A stretch of DNA of 5,625 nucleotides, taken from positions 1-5,625 of the forward strand of contig CAZQJH010000098.1 of NCBI GenBank assembly GCA_964593515.1, read 5' to 3'. Of this stretch, positions 1 through 5,614 are shown piece after piece. A program made the translations under genes and the position numbers. Each line of letters starts with the position of its first letter. The first letter of the stretch is position 1. This stretch comes from JAXJYR01 sp964593515. Its GTDB lineage: Bacteria > Bacillota_I > Bacilli_A > Erysipelotrichales > Erysipelotrichaceae. The notes under the pieces are model-generated. The model had not been told where the DNA came from. It worked only from the letters and a program-made list of their open reading frames with translations, and did not search any database.

Positions 1-66
1 GTATTAATTTTATTAGGTTTAATTGGATATGTAGGATATATGATTTATTCGATTGGAGGTTTCTAA
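1..66 (+). CDS. C-terminal end of an unidentified, probably membrane, protein (partial)
   Basis: Frame 1 is open from the window edge to a TAA at 64-66 and encodes 21 residues. They are almost entirely hydrophobic or small (runs such as VLILLGLIGYVGYMIYS), with no charged residue, which looks like a terminal transmembrane helix. The stop shares its last A with the cmk ATG (TAATG), and the cmk ribosome-binding site GGAGGT lies inside the last codons (Gly-Gly). This arrangement suggests translational coupling and supports a real gene in this frame. The remainder lies outside the window, so the family cannot be named. The alternative is an open but untranslated leader, which the one-base overlap makes less likely. 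Confidence 0.6.
   Translation, partial: VLILLGLIGYVGYMIYSIGGF
55..60 (+). promoter_or_regulatory. Ribosome-binding site of cmk, inside the upstream gene
   Basis: GGAGGT lies 5 bases before the ATG at 66 and is a near-perfect Shine-Dalgarno sequence. It falls within the final coding triplets of the upstream reading frame, so ribosomes finishing that gene would sit over the cmk start. It fixes the cmk start at 66. Confidence 0.8.
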
Positions 67-716
67 TGAAAAAGATTAATATTGCGATTGATGGACCTAG
101 TGCTGCTGGAAAAAGTACTATTGCGAAAATTTTAGCTAAAAATCTAGGTTATGCTCATATTGATACAGGAGCAATGTATCGATGTGTTGCTTTAATGGTA
201 AAAAATAACCAAGTTGATGCAGATGATGAAGCAAAAATTGGTGAATTAATGCAAGAAATGAATATTAATTTCGATGAAAAAGGAAATGTATATTTAAATA
301 ATGTTGATGTTTCTAAAGAAATTCGTACTAATGAAATGTCAATGTTAGCATCTAAAGTATCAGCTTATGGTTCTGTTCGTAAGATTCTTACAAGCTTACA
401 ACAAAAAATGGCGGCTAATAAAGGATATATTTTAGATGGTCGTGATATTGGTAGTGTTGTATTACCAGATGCTGAATTAAAGATTTTCATGGTTGCTTCA
501 GCTCAAGCACGTGCTAATCGTCGAGTATTAGAATACCAAAATAAAGGTATTGAAGCTAATTATGATGAAATTTATGAAGATATTGTACAAAGAGATTATC
601 AAGATAGTCATCGTGCTAATGCACCATTAAAGAAATGTGATGATGCATATGAAATTGATACATCTGATATGACTATTGATGAAGTTGTGGAAAAGATTTC
701 ATCATTCCTAAAATAA
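66..716 (+). CDS. cmk: Cytidylate kinase (CMP/dCMP kinase)
   Basis: This cytosolic enzyme transfers the gamma phosphate of ATP to CMP or dCMP, giving CDP or dCDP for RNA, DNA and phospholipid precursors. The 216-residue product is close to the family's usual 215-230. The P-loop GPSAAGKST is at residues 10-18. The substrate-binding segment DTGAMYR is at 33-39, and the diagnostic GRDIGSVVLPDAELKIF is at about 125-141. An arginine-rich segment after it (RANRR, 149-153) is expected to contribute to the lid and phosphate binding. The RDxxDSxR-type motif near residues 176-184 is also typical of Cmk. The start at 66 has GGAGGT 5 bases upstream and puts the P-loop at the normal distance from the N-terminus. 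The gene overlaps the upstream reading frame by one base and is followed after 15 bases by der, so it is part of an operon whose promoter lies outside the window. No defect is visible. Confidence 0.97.
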   Translation: MKKINIAIDGPSAAGKSTIAKILAKNLGYAHIDTGAMYRCVALMVKNNQVDADDEAKIGELMQEMNINFDEKGNVYLNNVDVSKEIRTNEMSMLASKVSAYGSVRKILTSLQQKMAANKGYILDGRDIGSVVLPDAELKIFMVASAQARANRRVLEYQNKGIEANYDEIYEDIVQRDYQDSHRANAPLKKCDDAYEIDTSDMTIDEVVEKISSFLK

Positions 717-718
717 AA

Positions 719-725
719 AAGGAGG
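719..725 (+). promoter_or_regulatory. Ribosome-binding site of der
   Basis: AAGGAGG ends 6 bases before the ATG at 732, just after the cmk stop codon. It is a full-strength Shine-Dalgarno sequence. There is no room for a separate promoter, so der is probably cotranscribed with cmk. Confidence 0.8.
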
Positions 726-731
726 AATACT

Positions 732-2042
732 ATGATTAGTGGTGTAGTTGCAATTGTTGGTCGTCCTAATGTAGGAAAATCAACAATTTTTAACCGTATG
801 GTTGGAGAACGTAAGAGTATTGTTGAAGATACTCCAGGAGTTACTAGAGATCGTATTTATGCAAAATGTGAATGGTTAACTAAAGAATTCCGTGTAATTG
901 ATACCGGAGGAATTCAATTAGAAGATCAACCATTCCAAGAAGAAATTAAAATGCAAGTAGATATTGCCATTGATGAAGCTGATACTATTTTATTCGTAGT
1001 TAGTGGAAAACATGGTATTACTGCTGATGATGAATATATTGCTAAGTTATTACAAAAATCCAAAAAACCGGTAATTTTAGCGGTTAATAAGATTGATGGT
1101 AGTGAACAAATGAATGATATTTATGAATTCTATGGCTTAGGTATTGGAGATCCAATTGCCGTTAGTGCGGTTCATGGTATTGGGATGGGAGATATTTTAG
1201 ATGAAATTATTCATTCATTCCCAGAAAAGAAATATAAAGAACATGATGGATTAACTCATTTCTGTTTAATTGGACGTCCTAATGTAGGAAAAAGTTCATT
1301 AGTTAATGCTATTTTAAATGAAGAAAGAGTAATTGTATCAGATATTGAAGGTACAACTCGTGATGCTATTGACTCTAATTTTAAAGTTGATGGTAAAGAA
1401 TATGTCATTATTGATACAGCAGGAATTCGTAAACGTGGTAAAGTTTATGAAAAAGTAGAAAAATATTCCGTTTTAAGAGCTTTAAGTGCAATTGAACGAA
1501 GTGATGTTGTCTTAGTAGTTCTTGATGGAGAAAAAGGTATTCGTGAACAAGATAAACACGTAGCAGGTTATGCTCATGAAGCTGGTAAAGCAGTTATTAT
1601 TGTTTATAATAAATGGGATACCGTTGAAAAAGATGATAAAACAATGGCTGCAATTGAAAAAGAAATTAGAGCTCAATTTGTTTATTTACCATATGCACCA
1701 ATTGCTTTTGTTAGTGCATTACACAAACAACGAATTCATACATTAATTCCTTTAATTGATGAAGTACATGACTATTCAACAATGCGTGTACAAACAAATG
1801 TCTTAAACGAAGTGTTAATTGATGCTCAATTAACAACGCCGCCACCAACTCATAAAGGAAAACGTTTAAAAATTTATTATGCTTCACAAGTAAGTGTAGC
1901 ACCACCAACATTTGTCTTATTCGTTAATGATCCAGAATTATTACACTTCTCATATGAACGTTATTTAGAAAATAGTATTCGAGAAGCCTTTGGCTTTGTT
2001 GGAACAAGATTAAAAATTATTGCTAGAGAAAAGAAAGGGTAG
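732..2042 (+). CDS. der: Ribosome assembly GTPase Der (EngA), double G domain plus KH-like domain
   Basis: Der is an essential GTPase that binds 50S precursors and drives late large-subunit maturation. The 436-residue product has the family's usual length and all three domains. G domain 1 has GRPNVGKS at residues 10-17, DTPGVTRD at 33-40, DTGG at 57-60, NKID at 119-122 and VSA at 144-146. G domain 2 has a second GRPNVGKS at 181-188, EGTTRD at 206-211, DTAG at 228-231 and NKWD at 293-296. The C-terminal KH-like domain (from about 350) carries the conserved TTPPPTHKGKRLKIYYA and FVNDPELLHFSYERYLENS-type segments. Both nucleotide sites look intact. The basic tail (AREKKG) is normal for RNA binding. 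It sits 15 bases after cmk and 6 bases before prfC. In Bacillus, der lies upstream of gpsA and spoIVA; here prfC intervenes instead. Confidence 0.98.
   Translation: MISGVVAIVGRPNVGKSTIFNRMVGERKSIVEDTPGVTRDRIYAKCEWLTKEFRVIDTGGIQLEDQPFQEEIKMQVDIAIDEADTILFVVSGKHGITADDEYIAKLLQKSKKPVILAVNKIDGSEQMNDIYEFYGLGIGDPIAVSAVHGIGMGDILDEIIHSFPEKKYKEHDGLTHFCLIGRPNVGKSSLVNAILNEERVIVSDIEGTTRDAIDSNFKVDGKEYVIIDTAGIRKRGKVYEKVEKYSVLRALSAIERSDVVLVVLDGEKGIREQDKHVAGYAHEAGKAVIIVYNKWDTVEKDDKTMAAIEKEIRAQFVYLPYAPIAFVSALHKQRIHTLIPLIDEVHDYSTMRVQTNVLNEVLIDAQLTTPPPTHKGKRLKIYYASQVSVAPPTFVLFVNDPELLHFSYERYLENSIREAFGFVGTRLKIIAREKKG
2033..2039 (+). promoter_or_regulatory. Ribosome-binding site of prfC, inside the end of der
   Basis: GAAAGGG lies in the last lysine and glycine codons of der, 9 bases before the ATG at 2049. 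It is weaker than the GGAGG-type sites of the neighbouring genes. With the der stop only 6 bases from the prfC start, prfC translation may depend partly on ribosomes terminating on der; this coupling is an inference. Confidence 0.5.
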
Positions 2043-2048
2043 TGAAAA

Positions 2049-3638
2049 ATGAGTCAAATTCAAGAACAAATTAAGCGTCGTCGTACATTTGCAATTATCT
2101 CCCACCCGGATGCTGGTAAGACTACTTTAACTGAAAAATTACTTTTATATGGAGGAGCGATTAATCAAGCTGGAACCGTAAAAGGAAGAAAAGCTAGTAA
2201 ACATGCAGTATCTGATTGGATGGAAATCGAAAAACAAAGAGGGATTTCAGTAACTAGTTCAGTATTACAATTCGAATATAACAATTACTGTATTAATATT
2301 CTAGATACACCTGGACATCAAGACTTCTCTGAAGATACATATCGTACTTTAATGGCTGCAGATTCAGCTGTAATGGTTATTGATGCTAGTAAAGGGGTCG
2401 AAGCCCAAACTAAAAAATTATTTAAAGTTTGTTTACTTCGTAATATTCCTATTTTTACTTTTATTAATAAAATGGACCGTTCAGCAATGGACCCATTTGA
2501 ATTAATGGACCATATTTCTAGTGAATTAGGGATTAAAACATATCCTATGAACTGGCCAATTGGTTCAGGAAAAGAATTTAAAGGGGTTTATGAACGTGAT
2601 AACAAACGTATTATCGCTTTCCATGGTGGAGATCATGGTAGTAAAGCTGCTGAAGTTATTGAAGGTAGCTTAGATGATGATACTTTTGAAGAAGTTTTAG
2701 GTGATCACTTCTTTAATCAATTAAAAGATGATAGTGAAATGTTAGACATTGCTAGTGAAGAATTTGATGAAGAAGCAATTAGATGCGGAAAATTAACTCC
2801 AGTCTTCTTTGGAAGTGCCTTAACTAACTTTGGAGTTCAACCATTCTTAGAACACTTCTTAGAAATGACTACTTCACCATTACCACGACACTCATCAAAA
2901 GGAGAAATTGACCCATTTGATGATAATTTCTCAGCTTTTGTCTTTAAGATTCAAGCTAATATGAATAAAGCACATCGTGACCGTATTGCTTTTATGCGTA
3001 TTTGTAGTGGTAAATTCACTAAAGGTTTAGAAGCTATTCATGTTCAACAAGGTAAAAAAATACGTTTAGCGCAACCACAACAATTTATGGCTGCTGATCG
3101 TGAAATTATTGAAGAAGCTTATGCTGGAGATGTTATCGGAGTATTTGACCCAGGTATTTTCTCAATTGGAGATACATTATGTGAAAAAGCACCTGCTTTT
3201 GAATTTGATAAAATTCCTACATTCGCTCCTGAACACTTTGCGCGTGTTACTCAAAAAGATACCATGAAACGTAAACAATTTACGAAAGGTATTGAACAAA
3301 TAGCGCAAGAAGGAGCTATTCAAGTCTTCCAACGTTTAGATACTGGGATGGAAGATATTATTGTTGGAGGAGTTGGGGTACTTCAATTTGAAGTATTAGA
3401 ACAACGTTTAAAATCTGAATATAATGTTGAAATTAAACTTGAAATTTTACCATATCAATTAATTAGATGGATTGATGATCAAAGTATTGACCCACATAAA
3501 TTAAACTTAACTGGTGATACACGTCGTTTAGTTGATTTAAAAGGACGTAAGTTATTATTATTTATGAATAACTGGGGTATTAAGTGGGCATTAGATCAAA
3601 ATAAAGATTTAAGTTTATCAGAATTTGGAAATATTTAA
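2049..3638 (+). CDS. prfC: Peptide-chain release factor 3 (RF3), translational GTPase
   Basis: RF3 is a class II release factor. Its GTP-driven action removes RF1 or RF2 from the ribosome after peptide release, and it contributes to quality control after miscoding. The product has 529 residues, the same as Escherichia coli RF3. The G motifs are SHPDAGKTT at 18-26 (G1), RGISVTSS at 64-71 (G2), DTPGHQDF at 86-93 (G3), NKMD at 140-143 (G4) and GSA at 255-257 (G5). RF3-diagnostic segments include TVKGRKASKHAVSDWMEIEK (43-62), FVFKIQANM in domain 2 and VGVLQFEVLEQRLKSEYN near the C-terminus. These separate it from EF-G and from TetM-like ribosomal protection proteins, which are much longer. It begins 6 bases after der and ends at a strong terminator, making it the last gene of the housekeeping unit. 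prfC is patchily distributed in bacteria, and its place here differs from Bacillus. Confidence 0.96.
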   Translation: MSQIQEQIKRRRTFAIISHPDAGKTTLTEKLLLYGGAINQAGTVKGRKASKHAVSDWMEIEKQRGISVTSSVLQFEYNNYCINILDTPGHQDFSEDTYRTLMAADSAVMVIDASKGVEAQTKKLFKVCLLRNIPIFTFINKMDRSAMDPFELMDHISSELGIKTYPMNWPIGSGKEFKGVYERDNKRIIAFHGGDHGSKAAEVIEGSLDDDTFEEVLGDHFFNQLKDDSEMLDIASEEFDEEAIRCGKLTPVFFGSALTNFGVQPFLEHFLEMTTSPLPRHSSKGEIDPFDDNFSAFVFKIQANMNKAHRDRIAFMRICSGKFTKGLEAIHVQQGKKIRLAQPQQFMAADREIIEEAYAGDVIGVFDPGIFSIGDTLCEKAPAFEFDKIPTFAPEHFARVTQKDTMKRKQFTKGIEQIAQEGAIQVFQRLDTGMEDIIVGGVGVLQFEVLEQRLKSEYNVEIKLEILPYQLIRWIDDQSIDPHKLNLTGDTRRLVDLKGRKLLLFMNNWGIKWALDQNKDLSLSEFGNI

Positions 3639-3660
3639 GGCGATTAATTCGCCTTTTTTT
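3637..3660 (+). terminator. Intrinsic terminator after prfC
   Basis: A 7-bp stem (AAGGCGA at 3637-3643 pairing with TCGCCTT at 3649-3655) encloses the 5-base loop TTAAT. The stem runs straight into seven T residues (3654-3660). Its GC core GGCG/CGCC is conspicuous in AT-rich surroundings. The hairpin begins within the prfC TAA stop, so it closes the cmk-der-prfC unit and isolates spoIVA from read-through. Confidence 0.92.
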
Positions 3661-3669
3661 ATATCATAA

Positions 3670-3697
3670 TCATATTTATAAGCATCTATCATAGACT
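3670..3697 (+). promoter_or_regulatory. Probable sigma-E (mother-cell sporulation) promoter of spoIVA
   Basis: TCATATT at 3670-3676 matches the Bacillus subtilis sigma-E -35 consensus KMATATT at all positions. CATAGACT at 3690-3697 matches the -10 consensus CATACAMT at 7 of 8 positions. The spacer is 13 bases, at the short end of what sigma-E promoters use. It is known that B. subtilis spoIVA is transcribed by sigma-E, which agrees. No convincing sigma-A promoter is seen between the terminator and the gene. One awkward point is that a start site 6-8 bases after the -10 would fall at about 3703-3705, right at the Shine-Dalgarno, giving a leader of only about 12 bases. Confidence 0.68.
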
Positions 3698-3703
3698 TTA
3701 AGG

Positions 3704-3710
3704 AAAGGAG
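3704..3710 (+). promoter_or_regulatory. Ribosome-binding site of spoIVA
   Basis: AAAGGAG ends 5 bases before the ATG at 3716, within the purine-rich stretch AAGGAAAGGAG. It fixes the spoIVA start, which also agrees with the residue numbering of the family. Confidence 0.8.
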
Positions 3711-3715
3711 TTTAT

Positions 3716-5191
3716 ATGGATACTAATACAATATTAAAAAATATTGCGAAAAGATGTGATGGTGATGTTTACTTAGGAATTGTTGGTAGTGTAAGAGTAG
3801 GGAAATCGACCTTTATTAAAGAATTTATGACTAAATTAATCTTACCTTATATTGATGATGAGGCGCTTAAAAGCCGTATGATTGACGAAATGCCTCAAGC
3901 CGGTATAGGTAAGTCAATTATGACAACAGAGCCTAAATTCGTCCCAAATCAGGCTTGTAACGTAAAATTAGATGATAACTTTACTATGAATGTACGATTA
4001 GTTGATTGTGTTGGTTATGTGATTGAAAATGCAAAAGGATATCAAGATGAACAAGGGGAGAGAATGGTAAAAACTCCATGGTATGAAGAAGCTTTACCAT
4101 TTTCGCAAGCTGCGAAAATTGGAACCCAAAAAGTAATGCAAGACCATGCCACAATTGGTATTGTTATTACGACCGATGGAAGTGTAACTGATTTAAATCG
4201 TAGTGATTATTTACAAGGAGAACATGAAGTAATTAGTGAATTAAAAAGCATAAATAAACCCTTTATTGTTATCATGAATTGTCAAGATGTGCATAATCAA
4301 ACAACATTATCATATGTAAAACAATTAAAAGATAAATATCAAGTTCCAATCTTACCAATTAATATTCTAAATATGACCACTAATGATTTACAAATCATCT
4401 TAAAAGAAGCTTTATATGAATTTAGTGTTGAACAAATTAAAATTCATATGCCATCATGGATACAAGTTTTAGATAATAATCACTATTTACCTAATTCATT
4501 ATTAAAAACCTTAGAATCAATAATTACTAAAGTAGATAAATTACGTGAAGTAGAAAAAATAGCTAAAGCTATGCAAGAAAATGAATATGTTAATGAAGCT
4601 AATTTAAGTGGAATTGATCCTGGTAATGGTTGTGTTTATTTAAATATTGAAATGATTGATGATTTATATCAAGTAATATTAAAAGAAATAATGCAAGTAA
4701 GTATTGAAGATAAAGCTCAATTTATGAAATTAATGATTGAATATCGTAATGCGAAAAAAGAATATGATGCTATTTCTTCTGCTTTAAAAATGGTAAAACA
4801 AACCGGATATGGCTTTGCTAGTGCCTCATTAGATGATATTACCTTAAGTAAACCAGAATTAATTAAACAAGGGAATCGTTATGGAGTTAAACTAAAAGCA
4901 ATTGCCCCAAGTATTCATATGATTAAAGTTGATGTAGAAAGTAGTTTTGAACCAATTATTGGCTCTAAATTACAAAGTGAAGAATTAATTAATTATTTAA
5001 ATCGTGAAAGTGATAATCAAAATACTATATGGGATAGTGATATTTTTGGTCGTAAGCTATCTGATTTGATACAAGATGGTTTACATGTGAAATTAGCAAT
5101 GATTCCAGATAGTGCACGAATTAGATTACAAGATATTTTAGAAAAACTAGTTAATAAAGGCAAAGGAAATGTTATTGCAATTGTTTTATAA
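3716..5191 (+). CDS. spoIVA: Stage IV sporulation protein A, spore-coat basement-layer ATPase
   Basis: SpoIVA is made in the mother cell and is anchored to the forespore outer membrane through SpoVM. It hydrolyses ATP to polymerise irreversibly into the basement layer on which the coat assembles; it is also needed for cortex formation. The product has 491 residues against 492 in B. subtilis, and key positions fall at the same numbers. These are the Walker A GSVRVGKST (24-32, Lys30), the sensor threonines Thr70 and Thr71 in IMTTEPKFVPNQ, and the Walker B Asp97 in RLVDCVGY. No NKxD guanine-specificity motif is present (MNCQDVHN occupies the region), as expected for this TRAFAC protein that switched to ATP. 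Later conserved blocks are MVKQTGYG (359-366) and APSIHMIKVDVES (397-409). The hydrophobic end (VIAIVL) fits the C-terminal region needed for SpoVM-dependent localisation. The gene has its own sigma-E-like promoter behind a terminator. It appears intact, implying that the lineage sporulates or did so recently. Confidence 0.97.
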   Translation: MDTNTILKNIAKRCDGDVYLGIVGSVRVGKSTFIKEFMTKLILPYIDDEALKSRMIDEMPQAGIGKSIMTTEPKFVPNQACNVKLDDNFTMNVRLVDCVGYVIENAKGYQDEQGERMVKTPWYEEALPFSQAAKIGTQKVMQDHATIGIVITTDGSVTDLNRSDYLQGEHEVISELKSINKPFIVIMNCQDVHNQTTLSYVKQLKDKYQVPILPINILNMTTNDLQIILKEALYEFSVEQIKIHMPSWIQVLDNNHYLPNSLLKTLESIITKVDKLREVEKIAKAMQENEYVNEANLSGIDPGNGCVYLNIEMIDDLYQVILKEIMQVSIEDKAQFMKLMIEYRNAKKEYDAISSALKMVKQTGYGFASASLDDITLSKPELIKQGNRYGVKLKAIAPSIHMIKVDVESSFEPIIGSKLQSEELINYLNRESDNQNTIWDSDIFGRKLSDLIQDGLHVKLAMIPDSARIRLQDILEKLVNKGKGNVIAIVL

Positions 5192-5192
5192 G

Positions 5193-5206
5193 CTATTGAA
5201 AAATAG
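5193..5206 (+). other. Small inverted repeat after spoIVA overlapping the hup -35
   Basis: CTATT (5193-5197) and AATAG (5202-5206) are complementary and enclose GAAA, a GNRA-type tetraloop sequence. The stem is only 5 A/T-rich pairs and no T-run follows, so it is not a standard terminator. It may slightly stabilise the spoIVA 3' end or be chance. It overlaps the candidate hup -35 box. Confidence 0.25.
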
Positions 5207-5227
5207 AACCATAAATGCTATTATAAT
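5196..5227 (+). promoter_or_regulatory. Probable vegetative sigma-A promoter of hup
   Basis: TTGAAA (5196-5201) is followed after exactly 17 bases by TATTAT (5219-5224), which is preceded by TGC, an extended -10 element. A perfect TATAAT also overlaps at 5222-5227, but it is 20 bases from TTGAAA and has no better -35. The predicted transcription start is about 5231, leaving a leader of roughly 15 bases. A separate promoter makes sense, because HU is needed in growing cells whereas spoIVA is a sporulation gene. Confidence 0.7.
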
Positions 5228-5232
5228 GATAT

Positions 5233-5238
5233 GGAGGG
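5233..5238 (+). promoter_or_regulatory. Ribosome-binding site that sets the hup start at 5246
   Basis: GGAGGG lies 7 bases before the ATG at 5246. The alternative in-frame ATG at 5231 overlaps this site, has no Shine-Dalgarno of its own, and sits at about the predicted transcription start. The downstream start is therefore chosen. Confidence 0.85.
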
Positions 5239-5245
5239 ATCTATT

Positions 5246-5536
5246 ATGAACAATGTAATTACTAAAAAAGAATTAGTTGATTTAATTGCTGAAAAAACTG
5301 AAACTTCTAAAAAAGATACAGCAGCAATTATTGATGCTACATTAGATGCTATTAAAAATGCTTTAGTTGAAGGAGATACAATTGATTTACCTCGTTTCGG
5401 TAAATTTAGCGTTGTTGAAAGAAGTGAAAGAACTGGAATTAATCCAAAAACTAAAGAAAAATTAATTATTCCAGCTACTAAAGCAGTTAAATTTAAAGTA
5501 TCTAAAACTTTCGCTAATGATGTAAAAGAAAAATAA
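5246..5536 (+). CDS. hup: HU-family nucleoid DNA-binding protein
   Basis: HU dimers bind and bend DNA with little sequence preference, compacting the nucleoid and assisting replication, repair and transcription. From the ATG at 5246 the product has 96 residues, slightly longer than the usual 90-92 because of a short C-terminal tail (NDVKEK). The N-terminal helices hold MNNVITKKELVDLIAEKTE. The beta-arm region runs from about residue 50 and contains RFGKFSVVERSERTGINP, with the DNA-intercalating proline at 67 in NPKT, followed by IPATKAVKFKVSK. Residue 50 is Arg where GFGxF is usual, and residue 70 is Lys where NPxTGE is usual. Both are modest departures that do not remove the fold. The alternative start at 5231 would add MEGSI but lacks a ribosome-binding site. 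The gene follows spoIVA, as hbs does in Bacillus, and has its own promoter and terminator. HU and IHF cannot be separated by function here, but HU is expected in this group. Confidence 0.95.
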   Translation: MNNVITKKELVDLIAEKTETSKKDTAAIIDATLDAIKNALVEGDTIDLPRFGKFSVVERSERTGINPKTKEKLIIPATKAVKFKVSKTFANDVKEK

Positions 5537-5545
5537 TATTAGTAT

Positions 5546-5575
5546 AAGAAGATATGTTATAAAGCATATCTTTTT
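5546..5575 (+). terminator. Intrinsic terminator after hup
   Basis: AAGATATG (5549-5556) pairs with CATATCTT (5565-5572). The T-run on the 3' side (5571-5575) can extend the stem further with A5546 and A5547 and a G-U pair. The loop TTATAAAG can close by two more weak pairs. The stem is AT-rich and weaker than the one after prfC, but its position 9 bases after the hup stop and its T-run fit an intrinsic terminator. Confidence 0.78.
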
Positions 5576-5598
5576 ATTTGCTCTGATCTATTACTTCG

Positions 5599-5614
5599 CA
5601 TAATATATATTATG
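5599..5614. repeat. Perfect 16-bp palindrome near the window end
   Basis: CATAATATATATTATG reads the same on both strands. It lies 24 bases past the hup terminator, in a stretch from 5576 to the edge where I see no gene. It could be an operator or -10 region for a gene beyond the window: TTGCTC at 5578-5583 lies 17 bases before TAATAT at 5601, a poor sigma-A match. It could equally be a chance product of AT-rich DNA. Nothing downstream is visible to decide. Confidence 0.4.

Noticed and set aside
1711..1911. Open frame of 66 codons on the minus strand
   Set aside because: It lies wholly inside der opposite its conserved C-terminal region. I see no Shine-Dalgarno or promoter, and the Leu/His/Val-rich translation resembles no family I know.
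2049..3638. Tetracycline-resistance ribosomal protection protein or EF-G
   Set aside because: The length of 529 residues and RF3-specific segments (SHPDAGKTT, SDWMEIEKQRGIS, LKSEYNVE) identify RF3. EF-G and TetM-type proteins are over 600 residues and have different domain 4 and 5 regions.
3677..3682. TATAAG as a sigma-A -10 box for spoIVA
   Set aside because: The position 17 bases upstream is the terminator T-run with no resemblance to TTGACA, and the sigma-E-like match is much better.
5231..5245. Upstream in-frame ATG extending HU by five residues
   Set aside because: It has no ribosome-binding site of its own, overlaps the GGAGGG that serves the ATG at 5246, and coincides with the predicted transcription start.
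5193..5245. Three copies of CTATT at 5193, 5218 and 5241 as operator repeats
   Set aside because: Five-base AT-rich repeats at spacings of 25 and 23 are expected by chance here, and each overlaps another element (hairpin, -10 box, spacer before the ATG).
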